In this document: positions 50,744 through 58,366 of the stretch, one piece after another
Layout of the letters: every line of letters begins with the position of its first letter
Numbering within the stretch: the first letter of the stretch is position 1
Source of the DNA: Streptomyces kurssanovii
GTDB taxonomy: Bacteria > Actinomycetota > Actinomycetes > Streptomycetales > Streptomycetaceae
Direction: 5' to 3'
DNA length: 64,000 bases
Assembly (NCBI RefSeq): GCF_014649695.1
Contig: NZ_BMTN01000001.1
Coordinates: 186,001-250,000 of the forward strand
Notes under the pieces: model-generated
What the model was told of the DNA's origin: nothing
Seen by the model: only the letters and a program-made list of their open reading frames with translations
The model's database searches: none
Program-made: the position numbers and the translations under genes

Positions 50744-51811
50744 CCGCGCTCGGAGGGCCGCGTATCCGGGCCGGATCACCTCGTCGATCAGCCGCTGCCG
50801 CTCCGGCAGCGGCAGGAACGCCGACTCCACGGCCGCGACGGTGAACTCCTGGAACACCGCCGGTCCGTAGCCGAAGGCGTCCACCATGTGCCGGAACTCC
50901 TCGCTCATGGTGGTGCCCGAGACGAGACGGTTGTCGGTGTTGAGCGTGACGCGGAAGCCGAGACGGCGCAGCAGGTCGACGGGATGCGTGTCGTACGACT
51001 TCGCCGCACCCGTCTGGAGGTTGGACGTCGGGCACACCTCCAGGGCGATGCGGTTGTCGCGCACGTAGGAGGCGAGACGGCCGAGCGTGGCCGTGCCGTC
51101 GTCGTGGACCTGGATGTCGTCCGTGATACGGACACCGTGACCGATCCGCTCGGCGCCGCACACCTGCACGGCCTCATGGATCGACTCCGCGCCGACCGCC
51201 TCACCGGCGTGGATCGTGAAGTGGCAGTTGTGGCGACGCAGGTGCTGGAAGGCGGCGAGGTGCCGGGCGGGCGGATTGCCGACCTCACCACCCGCTATGT
51301 CGAACCCGGCGACGCCGCGGTCGCGGTGCGCGACCGTCAACTCCGCGATCTCCAGGGAACGTTCGGTGTGCCGCATGCCGGTGAGCAGCGCACGCACGGT
51401 GATCCTCCCGCCGCTGCGCCGCTCACCCTCCCGCAGTCCCGCGTTGACCGCGTCCACGACCTCGTCGAGGCCGAGGCCCCGCTCCTGGTGCTGCTCGGGC
51501 GCGTACCGCACCTCGGCGTACACGACACCGTCCGCGGCCAGGTCCTCCGCACACTCAGCGGCTACACGCTCCAGCGCCTCGCGGGTCTGCATCACCGCGC
51601 AGGTGTGGGCGAAGGTCTCCAGGTACCGCTCCAGCGACCCCGAGTCGGCGGCGTCCCGGAACCAGACCGCGAGAGCGGCCGGATCCTCGGTCGGCAGCCC
51701 CTGGTAGCCGCAGTCGCGAGCCAGCTCGATGATCGTCCCTGGCCGCAGACCGCCGTCGAGGTGGTCGTGGAGGACGGCCTTGGGCGCGCGCAAGATGTCA
51801 GACAAGTGCAT
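50732..51811 (-). CDS. add: Adenosine deaminase
   Basis: 359 residues from ATG 51811. Zinc site His15 and His17 in [15 protein letters not shown], third His in [17 protein letters not shown] with the catalytic Glu, GHGVRI, and the Asp pair region [16 protein letters not shown]. The usual adenosine deaminase features SNLQTGA and PTSN are present. The start has no Shine-Dalgarno site; TACACT ends 6 nt upstream, indicating a leaderless transcript. A palindrome identical at 12 of 13 positions to one before the nearby GntR gene covers the first codons. Purine salvage; cytoplasmic. Confidence 0.94.
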   Translation of the reverse strand: MHLSDILRAPKAVLHDHLDGGLRPGTIIELARDCGYQGLPTEDPAALAVWFRDAADSGSLERYLETFAHTCAVMQTREALERVAAECAEDLAADGVVYAEVRYAPEQHQERGLGLDEVVDAVNAGLREGERRSGGRITVRALLTGMRHTERSLEIAELTVAHRDRGVAGFDIAGGEVGNPPARHLAAFQHLRRHNCHFTIHAGEAVGAESIHEAVQVCGAERIGHGVRITDDIQVHDDGTATLGRLASYVRDNRIALEVCPTSNLQTGAAKSYDTHPVDLLRRLGFRVTLNTDNRLVSGTTMSEEFRHMVDAFGYGPAVFQEFTVAAVESAFLPLPERQRLIDEVIRPGYAALRARSGQ

Positions 51812-51823
51812 CCGGGGAGTGTA
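51796..51823 (-). promoter_or_regulatory. Leaderless promoter and candidate GntR operator of add
   Basis: On the minus strand TACACT (51823-51818) ends 6 nt before ATG 51811. TGTCAGACAAGTG at 51796-51808 (plus strand) includes the palindrome TGTC-A-GACA and overlaps codons 2-5, right after the expected +1. The same 13-mer, with one base different, lies upstream of the GntR gene at 53087-53099. Confidence 0.45.
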
Positions 51824-51856
51824 CGGCACGGGAGCGCTGCGCTTGAGGCGGGCGTG

Positions 51857-52243
51857 TTCCCCACCCCGCCCCTTCCCGAACCGGGGCAAGCCCCGGAGCC
51901 CGTACCGCCCGGCGGGCCCCGTGCCGCGCTCCGGGCGGTGCCCTCAATCTCCCTCCCCCTATGGCCTGGCGGCCGTGGGAGGTGCCCCCAGGCGGGCTTG
52001 ATTCGCTGCGCGAAACCAGCCTCGCCGACGGCGGAGGCAACTTCAGCCTCGCTGGGGGTCCCTCCCACGCCCGCCAGGGCGTAGGGGGAGTTCGAGGCGC
52101 GGGGATGCGGTGGGGGTTCCCCCACGCGGCCAGGCGTAGGGGGAGGAGCCCCCGCAAGCACCGCGCGGAGCGCGGTAAGCCGCCCGCAGGGCGGTACGGG
52201 GTCCGGTGCCTGCCCCGGTTTCGGGAAGGGGCGGGGTGGGGAA
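51857..52243. repeat. Large nested inverted repeat (about 390 bp)
   Basis: The outer arms are exact over 24 bp (51857-51880 with 52220-52243) and, after a one-base bulge, over a further 8 bp (51881-51888 with 52211-52218). Imperfect pairing continues inward for over 100 bp (for example the GTACCGCCC block and the CTCCCCCTA block). The stretch 51812-52269 contains no supported gene: frames through it are by-products of the repeat. The structure could form a large cruciform or hairpin RNA, and looks like a dispersed non-coding repeat element. Confidence 0.8.
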
Positions 52244-52269
52244 CAGCCCCGCGCAGCGGCCCGCCCGGC

Positions 52270-53016
52270 TCAGCTCGACTGGCGGACCGGCAACGCCCCC
52301 GCCCCCGTCGCCAGCACATGCTTCGCCGCCAGCACCGGCACCTCACCCACCCGCACCACCTGCGTCACCAGCACCGCCGGCGTGTCCGCCGCCCGGTCGA
52401 GCTGTTGGCCGCGGCGGGTGCCGAGCAGGGTCGCGCTCACGGCGCTGTGCGCGGTGAGCGCGATGCCGCGCGACGCCCCGGTCAGCGCCGCGAGCATCGA
52501 GACCGCGGGCGCCGCCTCCCGCAGCGCCGCCGCGAACGCGGGATGCGCCGCCTCCAGCGTCTCCTCCGGCGCGGCCCACTCGTGGCTCAGCACTCCCGTC
52601 GTGCCGTCGCCGTTCAGCAGGGACTCCCAGAAGCGCAGCTCGGACCCGGCGGGCGCGAGCAGATGCTGGGTGGTGAAGTCGGTCGGTTCCTCCGTGGTCC
52701 GCAGCAGTGGCCGCACCCGCAGCGGCGGTCCGCCGCCGGAGAGCAGCTGCTCCAGTGGCTGGAGGTGCTCGTAGCCGCGCCGGGGCGGATGGGCGTTGAC
52801 CGTCCGTCCGACGCCTCGGCGTACGGACAGAAGGCCGTCCTCCTGGAGCAGCAGCAGCGCCTCACGCAGGGCGGGGCGGCTGACGCCGAGCTCGCCGGCG
52901 AGCCGGGGTTCCGAGGGCAGGGTGGACCCGGGCGGGTAGACGCCCTCGCGGATGGCGTCCGCGATCCGCTCGTACAGCACGACGACTGGTCTGCGCTGCT
53001 GCCTGCTGACTGCCAC
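52270..53016 (-). CDS. GntR/HutC-family transcriptional regulator
   Basis: 248 residues from GTG 53016 with GAGGAAGGG ~9 nt upstream. N-terminal winged helix ~1-75: PVVVLYERIADAIREGVYPP, STLPSEPRLAGELGVSRPAL, REALLLLQEDGLLSVRRGVG. The remainder is a UTRA ligand-binding domain (LRFWESLLNGDGTTGVLSHE, AVSATLLGTRRGQQLDRAAD, VLVTQVVRVGEVPVL), which binds sugars, amino acids or other small effectors. A TGTCTGACAAGTG palindromic site lies 71-83 bp upstream and a near copy covers the add start, so it may control itself and adenosine deaminase. Confidence 0.9.
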   Translation of the reverse strand: MAVSRQQRRPVVVLYERIADAIREGVYPPGSTLPSEPRLAGELGVSRPALREALLLLQEDGLLSVRRGVGRTVNAHPPRRGYEHLQPLEQLLSGGGPPLRVRPLLRTTEEPTDFTTQHLLAPAGSELRFWESLLNGDGTTGVLSHEWAAPEETLEAAHPAFAAALREAAPAVSMLAALTGASRGIALTAHSAVSATLLGTRRGQQLDRAADTPAVLVTQVVRVGEVPVLAAKHVLATGAGALPVRQSS

Positions 53017-53086
53017 TGGACCGGCCCTTCCTCGGCTCACCACTCGGTGCGGGCGCCCGTACGATGCTGTTGAAGGGCGCCGATGC

Positions 53087-53099
53087 TGTCTGACAAGTG
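53087..53099 (-). promoter_or_regulatory. Candidate GntR autoregulatory operator
   Basis: TGTCTGACAAGTG contains the palindrome TGTC-T-GACA and is followed by a second TGTCTCAC half. It lies between the GntR gene (minus, start 53016) and the acetyltransferase gene (plus, start 53182). Confidence 0.45.
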
Positions 53100-53181
53100 T
53101 CTCACCGATTGTGGCGCGGCGAGCGGGATCACCCCGGACACGGAGCGGCCTCGGAGGCGGGCCGCATGACAAGCTGACGCC

Positions 53182-53793
53182 ATGTCCGAGCCCGAGCCCC
53201 GGCCTTCCGCCGGCGACCCGTATGTCGCCACCGGCACACGCGTCGCCCTGCGCCACCTCACGTACGAGGACGCCGCCGAATTCACCGCGGCCGCGCGGCG
53301 GAGCCAGGACCACCACCGGCCGTGGCTCTTCCCGCCGCTCACACCCGACGACTACGCCGGGTACGCACGGCGGCTCATCGAGGACCCCGCACGTGCGGGC
53401 TTCCTGGTGTGTGAGCGCACGGCCGGCCGGATCGCGGGGTACATCAACATCAACAACATCGTCCACGGCGCGTTCCTCAGCGGCGCCGTCGGCTACGGGG
53501 CCTTCGCGCACGCCGTGGGCCGCGGTCTGATGGGGGAGGGCCTGCGGCTCCTGGTCGAGCACGCCTTCGCGCGGAGCGGCCTCGGACTGCACCGCCTGGA
53601 GGCCAACATCCAGCCCGGCAACACGGCTTCGCTGGGACTCGTACGGTCGGTCGGCTTCCGGCTCGAGGGCTACTCGCCCGACTTCCTGTACATCGACGGT
53701 GCCTGGCGTGACCACGAGCGCTGGGCGATCACCCGGGAGATGACGACCCGCGACCGGACCGTCGGACCCGCGGGCAGCCGCCGTCAGCGGTGA
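53182..53793 (+). CDS. RimJ/RimL-type GNAT acetyltransferase
   Basis: 203 residues from ATG 53182. Starts with VATGTRVALRHLTYEDAAEF, then FLVCERTAGRIAGYININNI, the acetyl-CoA loop region GYGAFAHAVGRGLMGEGLRL near 105-125 and LHRLEANIQPGNTASLGLVR near 140-160, the RimJ/L signature of ribosomal-protein or amino-group acetyltransferases. No ribosome site is seen; CAAGCT ends 6 nt before the start and may be a weak leaderless -10. Substrate unknown. Confidence 0.87.
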   Translation: MSEPEPRPSAGDPYVATGTRVALRHLTYEDAAEFTAAARRSQDHHRPWLFPPLTPDDYAGYARRLIEDPARAGFLVCERTAGRIAGYININNIVHGAFLSGAVGYGAFAHAVGRGLMGEGLRLLVEHAFARSGLGLHRLEANIQPGNTASLGLVRSVGFRLEGYSPDFLYIDGAWRDHERWAITREMTTRDRTVGPAGSRRQR

Positions 53794-53875
53794 GCGTGCC
53801 GTGGCCGACGGGCATCGTGTCCAGCGGGCCGTGACCGACGGCATGACGTGATCTGGTCAGGGATATCCTCGAACG

Positions 53876-54859
53876 ATGTCGAATCGCGCGGTAGCAGTTG
53901 GTGTCGGTCTCGCGCGTGTGTTGGCGCACTGCGGGGGCAGTCCGGCGGCAGCGGTGGATCACCTGGCGGGCGCCATCGCCTCCGCGCCCGAGGACCCGGA
54001 GCCCTATGTGGTCCTTGCCGAACTGTGGAAGGACAAGCGGTCGGAGCTGGCCGAGGTCGTGCGGAACGGCGACTCGTTGAGGACGGTTCTGGCGCGGTCG
54101 TACATCAGCTTCCTCGAGGACGACATGGACGACGCGGCGCTGGCGATCGGCTCGGTCACGGGTGCTCGACCCGACATCGCATGGGCCGAAGCCCCCTGGT
54201 TCAGCGACGAACGATTTCTCGGTGGGGTGAGTGCCGACGCGATGGCCGAGGCCGCGATGCGCACCATGGACTACGGCCATGGCCTGGACACCGACAGCAT
54301 GCGCGAACGGTTCCGGCCCTGGTTCGATGCCATCGACGCGGTCGCCGCCCGCCGGCCGCTGCCGGAGGCGTTGGCCAAGATGGCGATCTTGCTGCGGGCA
54401 TGCGGTCTCATCGATGCGTCGTTCGCCCTCTGCGACCGGGCGGACTCCGTCGAGCGGCTCATGCTGACGGAAGTCGTGCGGGCGGGCACCTGGCGCCAGC
54501 TGGGTGATCGTGAACAGACCGCGGCGGCGTTCGAGCGCGCGCTCGCCCTGGAACCGGCCAACTGGTCGCTCTATCTCGACCTGGCCGACGTGCGTGCCGA
54601 ACAGGGCGACTTCACCGCCGCGGTCCTGCTGATCGAGCAGGGACTGAAGCACGAGCCGACCGAGCTCACACTCCGCGCGGCCGGAGCCGCCTACCGGGCA
54701 CGGCTCACCGGCTCGCCCGCGGAGCTGAGCGAGCTCATCGAGTTGGCGCCGAACCTGCCGAACGACTCGTACCGGGACGTGCTGATCGATCACGCGTGTG
54801 CCGGCCCCGCGCTGCCCGCCGGGCTGGTGGCGGCGGCCCGCCGTATCCAGAACAGCTGA
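53876..54859 (+). CDS. Tetratricopeptide-repeat protein
   Basis: 327 residues, wholly helical. TPR-like pairs include REQTAAAFERALALEPANWS, LYLDLADVRAEQGDFTAAVL and LIEQGLKHEPTELTLRAAGA near residues 195-270, with an N-terminal PAAAVDHLAGAIASAPEDPE repeat. Leaderless start: TATCCT at 53864-53869 ends 6 nt before ATG 53876 and there is no Shine-Dalgarno site. Likely a scaffold or adaptor; partner unknown. Confidence 0.75.
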   Translation: MSNRAVAVGVGLARVLAHCGGSPAAAVDHLAGAIASAPEDPEPYVVLAELWKDKRSELAEVVRNGDSLRTVLARSYISFLEDDMDDAALAIGSVTGARPDIAWAEAPWFSDERFLGGVSADAMAEAAMRTMDYGHGLDTDSMRERFRPWFDAIDAVAARRPLPEALAKMAILLRACGLIDASFALCDRADSVERLMLTEVVRAGTWRQLGDREQTAAAFERALALEPANWSLYLDLADVRAEQGDFTAAVLLIEQGLKHEPTELTLRAAGAAYRARLTGSPAELSELIELAPNLPNDSYRDVLIDHACAGPALPAGLVAAARRIQNS

Positions 54860-54951
54860 GGCTCCGCTCCTCCCCAAGCGGCAATGGCCACAGCCACATG
54901 GCTCGGGGCCCCGGGGCAAGGATGACCGCGGACAGCTCTTAGGCTGCCTGT

Positions 54952-55386
54952 ATGTGGAGAGAAGCCGCAGGCCAGGCATTCCCTGACGCCGAGTTCAGCT
55001 CGCCGGTCGACGCGGCCCTGATGGCCGCCGCGGAGCAGCGGCTGAGGTGCTCGCTGCCGTCCGAGCTCGGGCATCTGCTGCAGGAGACCGACGGCATCGT
55101 GGGGCACTACGGCGTGGAGACGGTCTGGCCCCTGGAGCGGATCGTCGAGGACAATCTCCGCTTCTGGTCGGACAGCTCGCTCGCCGACCTGTACATGCCG
55201 TTCGACGCGCTGCTCTTCTTCGGTGACAACGGGGGCGGCGATCAGTTCGCCTTCGTCCTGAGGCCCTCGCGAGCCGACATCTTCGTGTGGGAACACGAGG
55301 ACGACAGCCGTCGCTGGGTCGCCCGGGACCTGCGGGACTACCTCGGCCGGTCTCTCGCGGACGAGGGAGACGGCTGGTACCGGTAG
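54952..55386 (+). CDS. SMI1/KNR4-family (SUKH) protein
   Basis: 144 residues. The SUKH pattern is complete: DAALMAAAEQRLRCSLPSEL, GHLLQETDGIVG (family core L-P-x-x-L-x-x-L-L-x-x-x-N/D-G), LYMPFDALLFFGDNGGGDQF, FVLRPSRADIFVWEHEDDSR. Such proteins are often immunity proteins for contact-dependent toxins, or regulatory adaptors. No toxin gene is adjacent. TAGGCT ends 6 nt before the ATG: leaderless. Confidence 0.85.
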   Translation: MWREAAGQAFPDAEFSSPVDAALMAAAEQRLRCSLPSELGHLLQETDGIVGHYGVETVWPLERIVEDNLRFWSDSSLADLYMPFDALLFFGDNGGGDQFAFVLRPSRADIFVWEHEDDSRRWVARDLRDYLGRSLADEGDGWYR

Positions 55387-55472
55387 CAGGCCGCGTCCGG
55401 CTGCCGGTCCGGCCGGGAGGCCGGCCTCCCGGCGTAGGGTGAGTCCCGCACGTGACGGACGGGAGGGCTGAG

Positions 55473-56153
55473 GTGGCCGAGACGACGACGGCCGAGGTGA
55501 TGGCCGAACTGGCCGCGCTCGAGGACCCGAAGGCACGCGCGGTGAACGAGAGGCACGGTGACGATCACGGTGTGAATCTCAGCAAGCTGCGCGCGCTCGC
55601 GAAGCGGCTCAAGACGCAGCAGGAACTCGCGTGCCGGCTCTGGGAGACGGGCGACACCGCGGCGAGACTGCTGGCGATCCTGATCTGCCGCCCGAAGGCG
55701 TTCGAGCGTGACGAGTTGGACGTCATGGTGCGCCAGGCGCGGGCACCCAAGGTGCACGACTGGCTTGTGAACTACGTGGTGAAGAAGAACCCGCACTCCG
55801 AAGAGCTGCGCGTGGCCTGGTCCGCCGATCCGGATCCGGTGGTCGCGAGTGCCGGGTGGGCGCTGACCACCGAACGCGTGGCGAAGAAGCCCGCCGGCCT
55901 CGACCTCGCGGGACTGCTCGACGTCATCGAGGCGGAGATGAAGGACGCCCCGGACCGCCTGCAGTGGGCCATGAACCACTGCCTGGCCCGGATCGGGATC
56001 GAACACGCCGAGCACCGCGCACGCGCGATCGCCATCGGTGAGCGCCTTGAGGTGCTCAAGGACTATCCGACGTCCCCGGGCTGCACGTCTCCGTTCGCGC
56101 CCACCTGGATCACCGAGATGGTGAGCCGGCAGCAGGACAAGACGGTGGCTTGA
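55473..56153 (+). CDS. DNA alkylation repair protein (AlkD-like HEAT-repeat glycosylase family)
   Basis: 226 residues from GTG 55473 (GGGAGGG 5 nt upstream); GTG 55452 is an alternative. The all-helical ARM/HEAT fold is indicated by VNLSKLRALAKRLKTQQELA, WETGDTAARLLAILICRPKA, VHDWLVNYVVKKNPHSEELR and VVASAGWALTTERVAKKPAG, in the order seen in AlkD. These proteins excise alkylated bases without flipping them. The usual aromatic-Asp active-site grouping is not fully clear, so it may belong to a diverged subgroup. Confidence 0.68.
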   Translation: MAETTTAEVMAELAALEDPKARAVNERHGDDHGVNLSKLRALAKRLKTQQELACRLWETGDTAARLLAILICRPKAFERDELDVMVRQARAPKVHDWLVNYVVKKNPHSEELRVAWSADPDPVVASAGWALTTERVAKKPAGLDLAGLLDVIEAEMKDAPDRLQWAMNHCLARIGIEHAEHRARAIAIGERLEVLKDYPTSPGCTSPFAPTWITEMVSRQQDKTVA

Positions 56154-56273
56154 CCGGCGGTGGCGCGCGTTGTCCCGGGGAGTCGGCGTCTCGGACGGAG
56201 TCAACGGCTCACCTCACCGGGCCCGCATCTCGCTCAGCGCCTGCAGCGCGGCGCGGCCGGGTGATCCCGAAGC

Positions 56274-56627
56274 TCAGGCGGCCGGCTTGCGGTCGACGTA
56301 CTCGAAGACCGAGCCGTCGGGATGGACGGCGATCAGATTGCGGCCGACGGGCGTCTCCACCGGGCCGGCGAGCACCCGTGCGCCGATGCCGGTGAGGGTG
56401 GCGTACGCCTCGTCCACGTCCTTCACGGCGATCGTCGCGGACACCTTCCGCAGGATCTCCAGTTCCGCCTCCGGGCCGCTCATCAGCAGGAAGCAGCCGA
56501 CGGCCGCCACGGAGACCCCGCCGCGTTCGAACCGGAGCGGCGGGGCGCCCGTGAGGCGTTCGTAGAACGCGGCGGAGGCTTCCAGGTCGTCGACGCAGAT
56601 GCGCAGCGTGGTTCCGAGGATCTCCAT
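56274..56627 (-). CDS. VOC-superfamily (glyoxalase/bleomycin-resistance-like) protein
   Basis: 117 residues, one pair of beta-alpha-beta modules: MEILGTTLRICVDDLEASAA, FYERLTGAPPLRFERGGVSV, then DEAYATLTGIGARVLAGPVE and NLIAVHPDGSVFEYVDRK. The metal-ligand positions of classical enzymes (His near the first strand, Glu at the last) are only partly present. TAGGCT on the minus strand ends 7 nt before the start, so it is probably leaderless. Function unknown. Confidence 0.8.
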   Translation of the reverse strand: MEILGTTLRICVDDLEASAAFYERLTGAPPLRFERGGVSVAAVGCFLLMSGPEAELEILRKVSATIAVKDVDEAYATLTGIGARVLAGPVETPVGRNLIAVHPDGSVFEYVDRKPAA

Positions 56628-56695
56628 ACGGGCGAGCCTAGTTGGCGATCCGGCCCGACGGAATCGGGCCCGACGGACCCGAAGGCCGGCGGGGA

Positions 56696-57505
56696 TCACA
56701 CCCGGCAGAGCACCTCGCCGTGCGGAACCATGAACCACGCGTCGTCGTGGTCGCCCCAGGTGCGCCACGCCTCTGCGATCGTCCGCAGCTGCTCGTGCGT
56801 GGTGTGTCCGCCCTCCACCGCTAGCTCCGCGTACACCGACGCGACCGTGCGGTCGGCCCACAGGCCGCTCCACCATGTGCGATCGGCCGGTGCGGCGAAG
56901 CACCATGCCGCCGCGCTGGGGGTGATGTCGGTGAAGCCGGCGGCGCGGGCCCACGAGAGCAGTCTGCGCCCGGCGTCCGGCTCGCCGCCGTTGGCGCGGG
57001 CCACGCGCCGGTACAGGTCCAGCCATTCGTCCAGGGCCGGGAGCCGGGGATACCAGGCGAACGCGTCGTAGTCGCTGTCGCGCGCCGCGACGATCCCGCC
57101 CGGGCGGCACACCCGCCGCATCTCGCGCAGCGCCTGCACCGGGTCACCGACGTGCTGGAGCACCTGGTGGGCGTGGACGACGTCGAAGGAGTCGTCGGGG
57201 AAGTCCAGCGCGTGGACGTCGGCGACGGCGAACCGCACATTGCCCAGGCCGCGTTGCTTCGCGTGCGCCCGTGCCTGCTCGAGCACGCCCTCCGCCGCGT
57301 CCATCGCCGTGACCCGTCCCGGCGCGACCAGTTCCGCGAGGTCGGCGGTGATGGTGCCGGGCCCGCAGCCCACGTCCAGTACCTCTGCCCCCGGCCGCAG
57401 TTCACCGAGGAGGTACGCGGCCGAGTTCGCCGCGGTGCGCCAGGTGTGCGAGCGCAGCACGGACTCGTGGTGCCCGTGCGTGTAGACGGCTGTCTCCTGC
57501 GGCAT
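56696..57505 (-). CDS. SAM-dependent class I methyltransferase
   Basis: 269 residues from ATG 57505 with AAGGAG 9 nt upstream. Motif I is AEVLDVGCGPGTITADLAEL near residue 43-62, motif II acidic residue in VTAMDAAEGVLEQARAHAK, motif Post I in FAVADVHALDFPDDSFDVVH, and motif III in MRRVCRPGGIVAARDSDYD. This is the UbiE/MenG-like family with a C-terminal helical cap that sets the substrate. Divergent from the tyrosine phosphatase gene across a 110-bp region containing a palindrome. Confidence 0.9.
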   Translation of the reverse strand: MPQETAVYTHGHHESVLRSHTWRTAANSAAYLLGELRPGAEVLDVGCGPGTITADLAELVAPGRVTAMDAAEGVLEQARAHAKQRGLGNVRFAVADVHALDFPDDSFDVVHAHQVLQHVGDPVQALREMRRVCRPGGIVAARDSDYDAFAWYPRLPALDEWLDLYRRVARANGGEPDAGRRLLSWARAAGFTDITPSAAAWCFAAPADRTWWSGLWADRTVASVYAELAVEGGHTTHEQLRTIAEAWRTWGDHDDAWFMVPHGEVLCRV

Positions 57506-57561
57506 GACGTGTCTCCTTCTGCTGAGGCGATGCCGCAACGCTACGCCCGCGTTCCGCATTT

Positions 57562-57577
57562 CAAGACCCATGTCTTG
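57562..57577. promoter_or_regulatory. Palindrome in the methyltransferase/phosphatase divergent region
   Basis: CAAGAC-CCAT-GTCTTG is a perfect inverted repeat in the 110-bp divergent region. It would overlap the -35 side of the phosphatase promoter (TTGTGG at 57580-57585, TAGGCT at 57604-57609). Confidence 0.45.
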
Positions 57578-57615
57578 CATTGTGGACAGGTGTTCGCGGT
57601 GGATAGGCTGACCGG

Positions 57616-58041
57616 ATGACGGAGACATGGCCATCCGACGGTGACGGGATCATGCGGCTGCCCAGTGGCCGGCTGATACGCGGCAGGGGGCTGCGCAACC
57701 CCCTGCCGGCCGGTGCCCGGCCGGAGTTCGGCGTCTATCTGCTCGGCCGGCAACCTCCCGCGACCGACTGGGAGGCGAGCTGGATCCGCTGGCCGGACTT
57801 CCGGCTGCCGGCCGACCCGGCGCAGGCGCGCGCACTCCTGGAACAGGCGTGGGCCCGTGCCGCGACGGGGCGGGTGGAGGTCGCGTGCGGCGGCGGCCGT
57901 GGCCGCACGGGCACCGCACTCGCCTGCCTTGCCGTCCTCGACGGCGTCCCCGCCGAGGACGCCGTGGCGTATGTGCGCGAGCACTACCACCGGGGCGCGG
58001 TGGAGACACCGTGGCAACGGCGGTACGTCCTGCGCTTCTGA
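57616..58041 (+). CDS. Protein-tyrosine phosphatase family (C-x5-R)
   Basis: 141 residues. P-loop near 88-99: VEVACGGGRGRTGTALAC with nucleophile Cys91 and Arg97 (C-x5-R-T-G). The usual His before the Cys is Ala here. WPDFRLP (Asp61) could supply the general acid. The start has no Shine-Dalgarno; TAGGCT ends 6 nt upstream (leaderless). Dephosphorylates protein phosphotyrosine or a small phosphate ester; target unknown. Divergent from the methyltransferase gene. Confidence 0.82.
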   Translation: MTETWPSDGDGIMRLPSGRLIRGRGLRNPLPAGARPEFGVYLLGRQPPATDWEASWIRWPDFRLPADPAQARALLEQAWARAATGRVEVACGGGRGRTGTALACLAVLDGVPAEDAVAYVREHYHRGAVETPWQRRYVLRF

Positions 58042-58366
58042 CACCGCCGCCCGGACGCGCCGCGGACGCGGCATGCCGCACGGGCCGGGGACGTTCTGCC
58101 CGTGCGGGGAACGCGCCGGCCGTGCGTCCGCAGGCACCGTCCGTGCGGGAGAACGCGCCGCCCGCGCGGCAAGACGCACCGTCCGTGGGGGAAAACGCGC
58201 TGCCCGCGCGGCAAGGCGCACCGTCCGTGTGGGGAAACGTGCTGCCCGTGCGGGGAAACGCGCTATTCGTGCGGCACGCCGCCCGGCCGGGCGCGGGAGA
58301 CCGCGCCGCCCTCGCGGGCGAACGCACCGCACCCGCGGCGGGACGTGGGGCCCTGCACGCAGGCGC
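58042..58366. other. Intergenic stretch dominated by a 21-bp repeat array
   Basis: 325 bp between the phosphatase stop and the diacylglycerol-kinase stop (convergent genes). Other than the array at 58101-58280 there is GC-rich sequence with no gene support, although all frames are open because the repeat has no stops. No clear terminator hairpin was found. Confidence 0.6.
58101..58280. repeat. 21-bp tandem repeat array (about eight units)
   Basis: Units begin at 58101, 58121, 58142, 58163, 58184, 58205, 58226, 58247 and (partial) 58268. Two unit types alternate: CGTGxGGGxAAACGCGCTGCC-like and CGCGCGGCAAGxCGCACCGTC-like, giving a 42-bp higher-order period in the middle. The unit length is a multiple of three. 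Adjacent units are contiguous with no spacers. Confidence 0.85.

Noticed and set aside
51798-52346. Minus-strand frame over the nested inverted repeat
   Set aside because: Composition follows the repeat; no start signal or domain, and it runs across the add promoter.
52270-53844. Longer version of the GntR gene extending over the acetyltransferase gene
   Set aside because: The winged helix begins at the GTG at 53016 with a good ribosome site; the extension lies antisense to a clear GNAT gene.
58101-58280. Possible CRISPR array
   Set aside because: Units are contiguous, 21 bp, and degenerate, with no unique spacers between identical repeats and no cas genes nearby.
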